Below are positions 15,101 through 23,219 of a DNA stretch of 64,000 bases, one piece after another. The notes beneath the pieces are model-generated. The model searched no databases. It saw nothing but the letters and a program-made list of their open reading frames with translations, and had not been told where the DNA came from. This stretch comes from Bryocella elongata (GTDB taxonomy: Bacteria > Acidobacteriota > Terriglobia > Terriglobales > Acidobacteriaceae), in the NCBI RefSeq assembly GCF_900108185.1, contig NZ_FNVA01000001.1:620001-684000 (forward strand), given 5' to 3'. The position numbers were made by a program, and so were the translations under genes. Each line of letters opens with the position of its first letter. Position 1 is the first letter of the stretch.

Positions 15101-15588
15101 AGCCTGCGGTGCTGGGTCGCGCTGTGCTGGATATCGTGCAGCTCTGCTTGATGTGGGTGGCGGTGATCTTCGGCGTCACCTCCATCGGCATCGCGGGGTA
15201 TGAAGGCTGGTTTCTGCATCGTGCTGTAGCCGCGACGGGCACCATCGTCTCGATGGATGTGCGCGAAGATGTTGGCGACGGTGGCACGGTGGTCACCTAT
15301 GTGCCGGTCTTTACGTTCACCACGCAGGGGCGCGAAGTCGCGGTGCACTCGAATGCCGGCGGCAAGGAAGATGCGTACAGGATCGGACAAACCGTGGCGG
15401 TGAGGTATCTCGCGTCCGATCCGGAGCACGCGCAGATCGAGAGCTTCGGGCAGACGTGGGGGCTCTCCCTCGGCTTTCTCATTGCAGCCGGAGCGTGCGG
15501 CGTCCTGTGGGGCGCGATGCGTGTGAAGCGCGGCGCGCGGGAGTTTCCTGTGTACCTGTTTTCGCCGCAGCGGGCTATCGCACTCTGA
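15097..15588 (+). CDS. DUF3592-type membrane protein
   Basis: 163 residues with two helices (about 10-32 and 125-145) flanking an extracytoplasmic beta domain. [53 protein letters not shown] follow the pattern of DUF3592 proteins. GTG at 15097 overlaps the thiG stop by four bases (GTGA), so translation is coupled, but a role in thiamine synthesis is not implied by the family. The function is unknown. Confidence 0.8.
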   Translation: MKPAVLGRAVLDIVQLCLMWVAVIFGVTSIGIAGYEGWFLHRAVAATGTIVSMDVREDVGDGGTVVTYVPVFTFTTQGREVAVHSNAGGKEDAYRIGQTVAVRYLASDPEHAQIESFGQTWGLSLGFLIAAGACGVLWGAMRVKRGAREFPVYLFSPQRAIAL

Positions 15589-15620
15589 CTGCGGCACGGA
15601 CGACGAGCTTTCGTTCCTGG

Positions 15621-16217
15621 CTACCGGTTCTTGATCTCCGCGAGAAGGTCGGTCGCGGTGGTGCGATCGCCGTGCTCGTGGCTGATCTTTTCGAAGAGCA
15701 CCTTGCCATGTTTGTCGAGGATGAAGGTTGAGGGGTAGGCCGTCTCATGCGGAGCGTCCCAGCGCAGGCCGTAGAGGTTGGTCATCGTGTAGTCGGGGTC
15801 GATGACGAGCTGGATGTTGGCGGGGAGGTCGGCCTGCTTGGCAAGGAACTCCTTGGCGCGCTGATCGAGCTCCGCAGGCGGGCCGGGGTACACAAGGAGC
15901 ACGTTGGTCTTCTTCGCGGCGAAGTCAGCCCCGTGCAGCGCGAAGTCGTGCACCTGCTTCACGCAGTAAGGGCACTGGTAGCCGGGGAATCCCCGCAGGA
16001 CGACGAGAATGGTCGTTCCCTTGGACTCCAGCTTGCTGATCCGGATGGGATCTCCGCTGGGCGTGGATAGGACGAAGTCCGGTGCCTTGGCGCCTAGCGC
16101 CGGCGTCTGGCCGACGGCGAAGCCACTGCCGAGAATGAGCAGAACGGCGGCGGTCGCAAGAAGGGTGGAGCGGATGCTGGCGATGGTGCTGCGAAAGTCG
16201 CGCGAGGCGGAAATCAT
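15621..16217 (-). CDS. Peroxiredoxin-like (AhpC/TSA, redoxin) protein, secreted or membrane-anchored
   Basis: 198 residues. A basic start and hydrophobic segment (STLLATAAVLLILGSGFAVGQ) mark a signal peptide or anchor. The thioredoxin-fold domain follows: LGAKAPDFVLSTPSGDPIRIS, then VVLRGFPGYQCPYCVKQV with a CxxC active site near residues 80-83, and later PSTFILDKHGKVLFE. Peroxiredoxins normally have one peroxidatic Cys in a PxxxTxxC context; the CPYC here resembles thiol-disulfide oxidoreductases or BCP-like enzymes. It probably handles peroxide or disulfides in the periplasm. It is a single gene. Confidence 0.85.
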   Translation of the reverse strand: MISASRDFRSTIASIRSTLLATAAVLLILGSGFAVGQTPALGAKAPDFVLSTPSGDPIRISKLESKGTTILVVLRGFPGYQCPYCVKQVHDFALHGADFAAKKTNVLLVYPGPPAELDQRAKEFLAKQADLPANIQLVIDPDYTMTNLYGLRWDAPHETAYPSTFILDKHGKVLFEKISHEHGDRTTATDLLAEIKNR

Positions 16218-16276
16218 GGGGCTCTCCAGGCAAGAGGGGTGTCTTGTTTCGATGGGACTCGAAACGAGAGATTGGG

Positions 16277-16732
16277 TTACAGACTTTCTTGCCGGGCGTG
16301 GGAGAGTCGGTTCTTAAGGGATTCGTAGGATCGGATCTCCTGGCCGAAGCAGATGAGGTCTCCGTCCGGGGTGCGGATGAGGAGTTCGCGCTGGCCGTAC
16401 TTCTTGTCGGCGGGGCCATGGACGTCTTCGGGCGGCAGTGCGGCCAGCTTTGGCTTGAGTTCTTGATAGATGGCTTCGACATCCTTCACATCGATGTAGT
16501 AACGAAAGTTCCGGATTCCATAGGGCGGGGCTTCGGGGTCGTCGTCTTTGCGGCCCCAGATGCGCATGCCGGCGGGGCCGCGCTGGACGTAGGCATAGTC
16601 GTCGCCGTGGATGAAGACCTCGAATCCGAGCAGGTCGCGGAAGAAGGCGACGGTGCGCTCGAAATCCGCGAGGCGGACGTGCATGAAAGGCGTGATCTGG
16701 AGGATGTTTTCGTCGCGGGCCATGCGGGTCAC
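16277..16732 (-). CDS. Glyoxalase/bleomycin-resistance (VOC) family protein
   Basis: 151 residues with one beta-alpha-beta-beta-beta pair: ITPFMHVRLADFERTVAFFRDLLGFEVFIHGDDYAYVQRG and RNFRYYIDVKDVEAIYQELKPKL ending ELLIRTPDGDLICFGQEI. Metal-ligand positions (His18, Glu in ELLIRTPDG region) are partly present. The start may be GTG 16732 or ATG 16723. VOC proteins range from dioxygenases to resistance proteins, so the substrate is unknown. It is divergent from the secreted DinB-fold gene. Confidence 0.88.
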   Translation of the reverse strand: MTRMARDENILQITPFMHVRLADFERTVAFFRDLLGFEVFIHGDDYAYVQRGPAGMRIWGRKDDDPEAPPYGIRNFRYYIDVKDVEAIYQELKPKLAALPPEDVHGPADKKYGQRELLIRTPDGDLICFGQEIRSYESLKNRLSHARQESL

Positions 16733-16846
16733 CGAAGCGGAAGTGGAATCCGAGCCATTTTACGGCCACAGGAGATTTCCTCCCTGCACGCAATCGCTCT
16801 GGTAGGCTGGATTCGCTTGAAGCCCTGCCAATTGAAGGAGAAGACG

Positions 16847-17473
16847 ATGCGTAGTGTGAAGCTTGGTGGTTGTACGGCGCTTATGGGCGCGATGATGGCG
16901 ATGACGGCAGCCGCACAGATGGGTGGCATGGACATGAAGGCGCCCGAGGTTGGTTCGCCGGTGAACCCCGCAGCGGCGATTCAGCGCGAGCTTGGTCTGC
17001 TGGAGCACGATATCGTGCCGCTGGCGAAGGCGATGCCGGCTGCGACTTATAACTTTGCGCCGAGCCAGGCGATCTTTGCGAGCTCGCAGAAGACGGAGTT
17101 TGCGACGGTGCGCACCTTTGGACAGCAGGTGGTTCACGTGGCCGAGGCGAACTTCTACTTCTACATGTCGGTGAGTGGCGAGAAGCCTGATGTGGACATG
17201 AAGGCGCTGCAGGCGATGGAGAAGAGCTCGGCGATCTCGAAGGAGGTTGCGGTGAAGGCGTTGGAAGACTCGTTCGCGTTCGCGCACAAGGCTATCGCGA
17301 CGATTACGCCGGAGAATGCGTTCCTGGCGATCAAGCCAGTGGATGGGATGAATACGCGGGCGACGCTGGCGACCTTTGGCGCGGCGCATGGGTATGACCA
17401 CTATGGTCAGATGGTGACGTACCTGCGGATGAATGGGCTGGTACCGCCTTCGAGCGCTCCGGTGAAGAAGTAA
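16847..17473 (+). CDS. Secreted DinB-fold protein
   Basis: 208 residues from ATG 16847 with GAAGGAG six bases upstream. A signal peptide (TALMGAMMAMTAAAQ) is followed by a Met/Gly linker and a four-helix DinB/YfiT-type domain. Candidate metal ligands are the His residues in LLEHDIVPL, QQVVHVAEANF and AHGYDHYGQM, the usual triad spacing. Most DinB-fold proteins are cytosolic thiol-dependent enzymes; the exported version is common in acidobacteria. The frame is open far upstream, but that part overlaps the glyoxalase gene on the other strand and has no start signal. Confidence 0.88.
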   Translation: MRSVKLGGCTALMGAMMAMTAAAQMGGMDMKAPEVGSPVNPAAAIQRELGLLEHDIVPLAKAMPAATYNFAPSQAIFASSQKTEFATVRTFGQQVVHVAEANFYFYMSVSGEKPDVDMKALQAMEKSSAISKEVAVKALEDSFAFAHKAIATITPENAFLAIKPVDGMNTRATLATFGAAHGYDHYGQMVTYLRMNGLVPPSSAPVKK

Positions 17474-17628
17474 GGCCAGTGGCAAGTGAAAAGTGACAAG
17501 TGGGCCGGGGCGGTTGCTCCGGCCCCTTCTCTTTGTGGCGGGGTTAGCGCGTTGAGAGAGAGTGGTCGTCGCGCGAAACCCGATGAGGTCGGGGCTGGAC
17601 CGGCTCCATCGGGGTCCTTCGACTTCGC

Positions 17629-17651
17629 AGGTCACAGCGTTGCTGTGACCT
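17629..17651. repeat. Palindromic repeat in the 230-base gap 17474-17703
   Basis: Arms AGGTCACAGC (17629-17638) and GCTGTGACCT (17642-17651) with loop GTT are embedded in sequence with CCTTCGACTTCGC and CCGCTCAGGATG. This word family resembles the dispersed repeat at 19263-19372. No gene is seen in this gap. Confidence 0.5.
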
Positions 17652-17703
17652 GCTCCGCTCAGGATGGCGGCCATTTTTTCGCTTAGGATGACGATTTCAC
17701 GGC

Positions 17704-18009
17704 TCAGCCGCCGGCGATGGCTCCGAGGACGATGAGGGGTTCTTTGCCTTCGAGGATCGCGGTGGGAAGAGGATCGTCGTTACGGCCGAAGGACCAGTCT
17801 TCTCCGCAGACGAAGAAGCGGAGGAAGTCGCGGCGCTTGCGGGTGACGTGGTCGCGGATGGTGCCTTCGAGCATGGGGTAGCGGGCTTCGAGGGCGTCGA
17901 GCGTGCTCGTGATTGTCGCTGGCGCGGCGACGTCGATGCTGGCTTCGTAGCCGCTGATGGCGGCGAGGCGGCGGAGGTGAAGCGGGAGTTCTATGCGGAT
18001 GTTGGGCAT
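17704..18009 (-). CDS. MoaD/ThiS-like ubiquitin-fold protein
   Basis: 101 residues, beta-grasp fold, ending in the diglycine (LIVLGAIAGG) that is adenylated and thiocarboxylated in sulfur-carrier proteins. Typical internal features are LPLHLRRLA, STLDALEARYPMLEGTI and FFVCGEDW. It starts three bases after the stop of the BNR-repeat gene on the same strand, so the two are co-transcribed. No moaE or moeB is nearby, so participation in molybdopterin synthesis is not shown; a dedicated partner role with the BNR protein is possible. Confidence 0.85.
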   Translation of the reverse strand: MPNIRIELPLHLRRLAAISGYEASIDVAAPATITSTLDALEARYPMLEGTIRDHVTRKRRDFLRFFVCGEDWSFGRNDDPLPTAILEGKEPLIVLGAIAGG

Positions 18010-18012
18010 CCG

Positions 18013-19128
18013 TCAGCCCAGCGTTTGCACTTCAACCGAAAGGACGCCGGGAAGGTTTTCGGCGACGGACTGCCACGTCTCGCCGCCGTCGGGCGAGCAG
18101 TAGACCTGGCCGCCGGTGGTGCCGAAGTAGACGCCGCAGTCGTCGAGATGGTCGACGGCCATGGCGTCGCGGAGGACGTTGACGTAGCAGTTGGCTTGCG
18201 GCAGGCCGCGGGTCATGGGCTCCCACTCGTTGCCGCCGGACTTGGATCGGAAGACCTGCAGCTTGCCGTCGAGGGGGAAGTGCTCGGAGTCGGATTTGAT
18301 GGGGACGACGAAGACCGTCTCGGGCTCGTGCGCGTGGGTGTCGATGACGAAGCCGAAGTCGGTCGGCAGGTTGCCGGAGACCTTCGTCCAGTTGTCGCCG
18401 GCGTCGTCCGAGCGCATGACGTGCCAGTGCTTCTGCATGAAGAGCGTGTCGGGCTTGGCGGGGTTCATCGCGATGTGGTGGACGCAGTGGCCGACGGGGG
18501 CCTCGGGGTTGGGCAGGAAAGCAGAGTGCAGGCCCTTGTTGATGGGCTTCCAGGTGGCTCCGGCGTCATCGCTGCGGAAGGCTCCGGCGGCGGAGATGGC
18601 GATCACGATGCGGTCGGGGTTGGCCTTGTCGAGGATCACGGTGTGGAGGCACATGCCGCCCGCGCCGGGCATCCATCCGGGAGCGGTGGCGTTGGTGCGC
18701 AGGCCGCTCAGCTCGGTCCAGCTCTGGCCGGCGTCGGTGGACTTGAAGAGCGCGGCGTCTTCGGCTCCGGCGAAGACGGTGTCGGCGTCGGTGAGCGAGG
18801 GCTCCAGGTGCCAGACGCGCTTGAACTCCCAGGGATGGGGCGTGCCGTCGTACCACTGGTGGGTGCCGGGGACACCATCGTAGAGGAGCTTGTTTGAGAT
18901 GGGGTTCCAGGTGAGGCCGCCATCGTCTGACCGCTGCAGCACTTGGCCGAACCAGCCCGAGGTCTGCGAAGCGTAGATGCGGTCGGGGTTCACGGGCGAG
19001 CCCTTCAGGTGGTAGAGCTCCCAGCCGGGGAAGTGGGGCTGCGAGATGATCCAGTCCTTGCGCTTGCCGTCGGCGGTGAGGACGAAAGCGCCTTTTTTCG
19101 TGCCGACTAACAGGCGGACAGAGGACAT
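18013..19128 (-). CDS. BNR-repeat / sialidase-fold propeller protein
   Basis: 371 residues from ATG 19128 ([17 protein letters not shown]). No signal peptide is present, so it is probably cytosolic. Asp-box-like repeats ([55 protein letters not shown]) mark successive blades of a beta-propeller. The arginine triad and Tyr/Glu of true sialidases are not evident, so enzyme activity is doubtful. The pair with a MoaD-like gene immediately downstream is a conserved-looking arrangement. The function is unknown. Confidence 0.85.
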   Translation of the reverse strand: MSSVRLLVGTKKGAFVLTADGKRKDWIISQPHFPGWELYHLKGSPVNPDRIYASQTSGWFGQVLQRSDDGGLTWNPISNKLLYDGVPGTHQWYDGTPHPWEFKRVWHLEPSLTDADTVFAGAEDAALFKSTDAGQSWTELSGLRTNATAPGWMPGAGGMCLHTVILDKANPDRIVIAISAAGAFRSDDAGATWKPINKGLHSAFLPNPEAPVGHCVHHIAMNPAKPDTLFMQKHWHVMRSDDAGDNWTKVSGNLPTDFGFVIDTHAHEPETVFVVPIKSDSEHFPLDGKLQVFRSKSGGNEWEPMTRGLPQANCYVNVLRDAMAVDHLDDCGVYFGTTGGQVYCSPDGGETWQSVAENLPGVLSVEVQTLG

Positions 19129-19207
19129 GATGGGGCTCCCGGTTGAAGTCGGGAAAAGTGTAGCGAAGCCATGGTCAGGTGGAAAGGGAATTTTGCCGGT
19201 GGGGCTT

Positions 19208-19408
19208 GCTAGGCTGTATCGAAAAATTCGGCAAGCCACGGATCGATAGGAGCCCTGAAGGATGTGTCATCCCGAGCGAAGTCGAGGGATCTGCAGTTTG
19301 TCCTGGCACAGACTGCAGGTTTCTCCACTGCGCAGGACGATGAAACTGTCCTGCTCCGGTCGAAATGACACAGCTTTCGTAATTATGAATTTGTCGATAC
19401 AGCCTAGC
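19208..19408. mobile_element. MITE-like element with 22-bp terminal inverted repeats
   Basis: Arms 19208-19229 and 19387-19408 match at 21 of 22 positions as inverted repeats. They enclose 157 bases holding an inner inverted repeat TGTGTCAT (19263-19270) / ATGACACA (19365-19372) and the words CGAGCGAAGTCGAGGGATC and GGTCGAAATGACA. There is no coding frame. The right arm overlaps the last codon and stop of the endonuclease III gene. The inner words belong to a family of dispersed intergenic repeats I recall from many bacterial genomes, which was not checked. It could be a nonautonomous transposable element or a REP/BIME-type unit. Confidence 0.6.
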
Positions 19409-20108
19409 TGGGCTGCCGTTCCTGCTGCTCCTTCGGGTAGTAGCAGACGCTTTCGAGCGGGCACGCGCTGCAGCGGGGTTCCTTGTCGGTGCAGAGCTGC
19501 TGGCCGTGGAGCTTGAGCAGCAGATAGGCCTGCTGCAGCTCGGTGACGTCGCTGGGGATGGCGTCGGCGAGGTTGGACTGCGTCTCGCGATACATAGCCA
19601 CGTAGTCGCGCATGGGGTACCCCCAACCAAGGCGGACGAGGACGCGGAGGCCGTTGGATTCGACCGGGAGGCCCTGCGCGACGCCGCAGAAGAGGAGGAT
19701 CTTCTCCGCGCCTGTGCCGCGGATGTTGGGGAACTGTTGGAGCGCGGCGCGTGCGTCGTCGAAGGGCAGCGTGAGGATGGTGTCGAGGTTGCCGCCGAAT
19801 TGGTCGAGGGTGATCTGCGCGATCTCATGCCAGCGGAAGATGCGGGTCTGCGGCTGCTTGCCGCCGAGGATGGCGAGGGGCATCAGCTCGTCATCGGTGG
19901 CCGCGGCGAGGCGTTGAGGATCGATGCGGTTGGGGGCGATCGCCAGCAGGCTCTTGAGCGCGAGGAAGGTCTCGAGGCGATTCTCTTCGGTGGTGAGGTA
20001 GCAGGCGTTCTCCCAGAGCACAAGTTCAAAGGGGCCACGGGCGGGTGGCAGAGGTTGCGGGCCGTGCAGGTCGGCGAGTTGCTTGAGCGTGGTGCTGAGT
20101 GGATCCAT
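19404..20108 (-). CDS. Endonuclease III-family DNA glycosylase (HhH-GPD with iron-sulfur cluster)
   Basis: 234 residues from ATG 20108. An HhH-GPD domain covers about residues 25-185 (helix-hairpin-helix around LQQFPNIRGTGAEKILLF). The C-terminal [4Fe-4S] cluster motif is C-x6-C-x2-C-x5-C (CTDKEPRCSACPLESVC). The Lys of the Nth hairpin is not at its usual place, and the sequence is closer to the divergent bacterial Nth-like group, so it may be a glycosylase without AP lyase activity. The last residues (QERQPS) and stop lie in the terminal repeat of the MITE-like element. Identity as a family member is firm, the exact base specificity is not. Confidence 0.85.
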   Translation of the reverse strand: MDPLSTTLKQLADLHGPQPLPPARGPFELVLWENACYLTTEENRLETFLALKSLLAIAPNRIDPQRLAAATDDELMPLAILGGKQPQTRIFRWHEIAQITLDQFGGNLDTILTLPFDDARAALQQFPNIRGTGAEKILLFCGVAQGLPVESNGLRVLVRLGWGYPMRDYVAMYRETQSNLADAIPSDVTELQQAYLLLKLHGQQLCTDKEPRCSACPLESVCYYPKEQQERQPS

Positions 20109-20390
20109 GGGTAACGAGGGCTCGGAAGATGCGTCAGGCTTGCGGGGGGAGGGAGCGAAAAGGTAGCTCGGTGTTGGATGGGGCGACAGCCCTCCTGATT
20201 TGAGCGTACTGCCTGGGGATGCGGGTGCCAAGGGATGTGTGGTGCGGCAGTGACGCGGATGCCCTTGAAGGAATGACACCAAGAAAGGCAGGAACGCAAG
20301 AGCAGCGAGCGCCGAGCGAATGGGAGAGGAGGACAAACTCCGCCATTCGCGGGCCCCGAGTGCTCCCAGGCTCCGTATGTAACATGGGAT

Positions 20391-21428
20391 ATGCGAAACT
20401 CCAGCGCCCCGCGGCTCACAGACATCGCCAAGCGTGCCGGCGTGTCCATCGCCGCCGTCTCTATCGCGTTGAACAAGTCTGAGTCGAACCGGGTGAGTGC
20501 GGAGCGGCGGCAGAAGATCCTGCGGATTGCAGAAGAGATGGGCTATGTGCCGAATGAGCTTGCCCGAGCATTAGCGGAGCGGCGCACACGTCTGCTGGGC
20601 CTTGTCGTTCCGTTGCGGGATCCCATCTTCTTCAACCAGTTCATTGCGCAGGCGCTCTCTGGAATTCAATCAACGCTGATGAAGCGGGGCTATAACCTGC
20701 TGGTGTTCTCTCCCTCAGGCAAGCCTGGGAGGGCGACGCGCGATCAGATCCTTGAAAGCCGTTTTATGGATGGGTTGGTGTTCATCAACACGCGTTCCTG
20801 CACGGCAGGGGATGTCAAACGCACCATCGAAGAGCTGGATCGCGCTCAGATCAAGTTTGCGATGATCAACTCCTACTACGGGCGTGCGCCGATCAACTAT
20901 GTCGGGGTGGATGATGCAGCGATCGGCAGTGCGGCCGTGGACTATCTCACGGAGCGGGGCCACAAGCGCATCGCGTTCCTGAGTGGGTCCGCGACGTTGC
21001 CGGCGCACCAGCAGCTGGTGAAGGGGATGCGCCGGAGCCTTGAAAAGCGCGGACTTGAGCTGAAACCGGAGCTGATCGGTTGTACGGGGTACGAGGTCGA
21101 ACGCGCCTTCCAGATTCTGGATGACTGGTTCAGAACCAAGCGTGACCGTCCCACGGCAATCCTCACGGCTGATGACCAATTGTTGCTGAATCTGTATGAC
21201 TATGCGGAACAGCGCGGGCTGAAGATGCCTGGGGATATCGCAGTGCTCAATCGTGGGAACTCGACGCCCGAGCATCATCTTCGACCCAGGCCGACGACTC
21301 TCGTAACCCCGACGCTCCGAATGGGGGAGTTGGCTGCGGAGCTTCTGATCGATTCGATCGAGAAGCCCGGCACCCCGCCGCAAAGGGTGCTTCTGCCCTT
21401 TGAGCTGGTGCAGGGAGCGACCACTTGA
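20391..21428 (+). CDS. LacI/GalR-family transcriptional regulator
   Basis: 345 residues. The N-terminal helix-turn-helix is RLTDIAKRAGVSIAAVSIALN (about residues 8-28), followed by the hinge helix PNELARALAERRTRLLGL and a periplasmic-binding-protein-like sugar domain. The hinge position is ARALAERRT rather than the common ARSLR, still compatible with minor-groove insertion. It precedes a GH2 gene by 69 bases. Four LacI-like sites (21453, 26779, 27544, 27634) lie on or near the promoters of the surrounding sugar genes, so it most likely controls 21498-33441. No such site is seen in front of its own start. The effector sugar is unknown. Confidence 0.93.
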   Translation: MRNSSAPRLTDIAKRAGVSIAAVSIALNKSESNRVSAERRQKILRIAEEMGYVPNELARALAERRTRLLGLVVPLRDPIFFNQFIAQALSGIQSTLMKRGYNLLVFSPSGKPGRATRDQILESRFMDGLVFINTRSCTAGDVKRTIEELDRAQIKFAMINSYYGRAPINYVGVDDAAIGSAAVDYLTERGHKRIAFLSGSATLPAHQQLVKGMRRSLEKRGLELKPELIGCTGYEVERAFQILDDWFRTKRDRPTAILTADDQLLLNLYDYAEQRGLKMPGDIAVLNRGNSTPEHHLRPRPTTLVTPTLRMGELAAELLIDSIEKPGTPPQRVLLPFELVQGATT

Positions 21429-21429
21429 G

Positions 21430-21464
21430 TTGACAAGAGCCTGGCTCGAAGATTAAACGGTTAA
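21430..21464 (+). promoter_or_regulatory. Promoter with LacI-type operator for the GH2 gene
   Basis: TTGACA (21430-21435) is followed after 17 bases by the -10 position, which coincides with the operator TTAAACGGTTAA (21453-21464, centre CG). The inner palindrome CGGTTAACCG covers 21458-21467. Binding would block the -10 element. Confidence 0.6.
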
Positions 21465-21497
21465 CCGAAATTGATCGTTAGCCAGGAGCCGGTCTGA

Positions 21498-23219
21498 ATG
21501 ATCCTGAGTCGCGTTGCGTGCTTCGTCTTCTTTTGTGCCGGTGTTGTGCCGCGTCCTGCATTGGCTGCAACGAAGGTTGACCTCGATGGACCGGGGTGGA
21601 CTTTCCGTACCACTCTCGGCGCCACTCCGGAGCCGGTGTCGGTACCCCATTGCTGGCTGGTGCATCCTGGTTATGAGAAGTACCTCGGCCATGCTTTCTA
21701 TGAGCGTGACTTCGAGGTGCCCGCGGTCCAGCCGGGACAGGTTGTGCGTCTGCACTTCGATGCGGTCTACGATGTGGCCCGGGTGTGGCTGAACGGAAGG
21801 CGCCTGGGCACCCATGACGGTGGCTACACGGCATTCGAGTTCGACATCACGAAGCAGCTGAGGCCGGGGAAAAACGACTTGCTGGTGGATGTCGACAACA
21901 CACCGACCTTTACGTCGATTCCTGCGCTGGCGACCGGATCTCCTTCCGCGGACCGGACGAGTGTGGGCGCGGAAGCGCGGGCAACGATCGTGGGTTGGCT
22001 GCCCTACGGTGGGATCGTGAGGCCGGTCACGATATTGATCAGCGGGCCGGTCTATCTGCGTGGATTGAAGATTGAAGCGAAGCCGGATCTGAAGTCGGGC
22101 GATGCTGTCGTTTCCGTGCGCGCGACCCTGCACAACGGTAGCGACACGTCGCGGACGGCACAAGCCGCCGGAACGGTTGCAGAGATGCCGGCGCGCTTTC
22201 CAACAGTTCATGTAGCGGCGCACGCAGACGCGGAGGTGACCTGGACGACCGTCCTCCATGGCGCGCATCTATGGAGTGTTCGGGACCCTTTCCTGTATCA
22301 CGCTGAGGTTCGGGTGCCAGAAGATGCGATACAGAGCCGGTTTGGTGTCCGCGAGGTGCGTGTACAGGGGACACAACTGTTGCTGAACGGAAGGCCCGTT
22401 CATCTCTACGGGGCGAACCGTGTGAGCGAAGATCCGGAGGACGGGCTACTGGAGAGCGATGCGATCGTGCAACGCGATATGAGCGACATGCTGGCGGACA
22501 ACATGCGGATGATGCGCATCGCCCACTATCCGCAGGCGCAGTCGCTGCTTGACTTTGCCGATGAGCATGGAATGCTGATCATCCCGGAAGCGGGCAACTG
22601 GAACATGAGCGCATGGCAGATGGCGGATCCTGGAATCCGGTCATTGTGGAAGCAGCAGATGACCGAGATGATGCAGCAGGACTGGAACCATCCTTCGGTC
22701 ATAGCCTGGAGCGTAGGGAACGAGTATGAGTCGTACACTCGCGAGGGCATCGCGTGGACACACGACATGCGCGACTTTACGCTGGGACTCGATAAGACCA
22801 GGCTCATCACGTTTGCTTCTCGCTATACGGGCGATCCTGCTGTGAAGACGGGCCCGGATGAAGCCAGTCAGTATTCCGATTTCGTCTCCATCAACGTGTA
22901 CGGGAACTACGCGATGAGGTTCGATCGCGCGCACGAACTCTACCCGGATAAGCCGATCTTCGTCACGGAGTTTGGACGTATGGGAGAGCCCGGAGTGCAT
23001 GACCCGCTGCGCATCGCGGACATCACAGAAGCGGTCGATGCGATGAAGGCGAGGCCATACATGATCGGAGGTTCGCTATGGACCTGGGCAGATTACCGCT
23101 CCTTCTTCCGCGGCACGCCGGAGGATGGCATCCGCAAGTGGGGCGTCGTCACCTTTGAGCGCCAGCATCGTGATAGCTGGAAGGTGGTGCAGAAGCTCTT
23201 CGATACGCCGTTACCTTAG
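21498..23219 (+). CDS. Glycoside hydrolase family 2 (beta-galactosidase / beta-glucuronidase type)
   Basis: 573 residues with a signal peptide (CFVFFCAGVVPRPALAA). Domains: sugar-binding jelly roll (about 30-170), Ig-like (180-290), TIM barrel (295-570). The general acid/base is Glu409 in WSVGNEYES, the nucleophile Glu491 in FVTEFGRMG, both intact. LYGANRVSEDPEDG sits where GH2 enzymes have the substrate-binding R/H loop. The protein is short for LacZ and about the size of beta-glucuronidases. It should act in the periplasm or outside on a beta-linked sugar released by the other enzymes of the locus. Its 3' end overlaps the convergent MFS gene by four bases. Confidence 0.9.
   Translation: MILSRVACFVFFCAGVVPRPALAATKVDLDGPGWTFRTTLGATPEPVSVPHCWLVHPGYEKYLGHAFYERDFEVPAVQPGQVVRLHFDAVYDVARVWLNGRRLGTHDGGYTAFEFDITKQLRPGKNDLLVDVDNTPTFTSIPALATGSPSADRTSVGAEARATIVGWLPYGGIVRPVTILISGPVYLRGLKIEAKPDLKSGDAVVSVRATLHNGSDTSRTAQAAGTVAEMPARFPTVHVAAHADAEVTWTTVLHGAHLWSVRDPFLYHAEVRVPEDAIQSRFGVREVRVQGTQLLLNGRPVHLYGANRVSEDPEDGLLESDAIVQRDMSDMLADNMRMMRIAHYPQAQSLLDFADEHGMLIIPEAGNWNMSAWQMADPGIRSLWKQQMTEMMQQDWNHPSVIAWSVGNEYESYTREGIAWTHDMRDFTLGLDKTRLITFASRYTGDPAVKTGPDEASQYSDFVSINVYGNYAMRFDRAHELYPDKPIFVTEFGRMGEPGVHDPLRIADITEAVDAMKARPYMIGGSLWTWADYRSFFRGTPEDGIRKWGVVTFERQHRDSWKVVQKLFDTPLP

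Noticed and set aside
17848-18897. 349-codon plus-strand frame opposite the BNR gene
   Set aside because: It is antisense to a family member with repeated Asp-box motifs; no features of its own.
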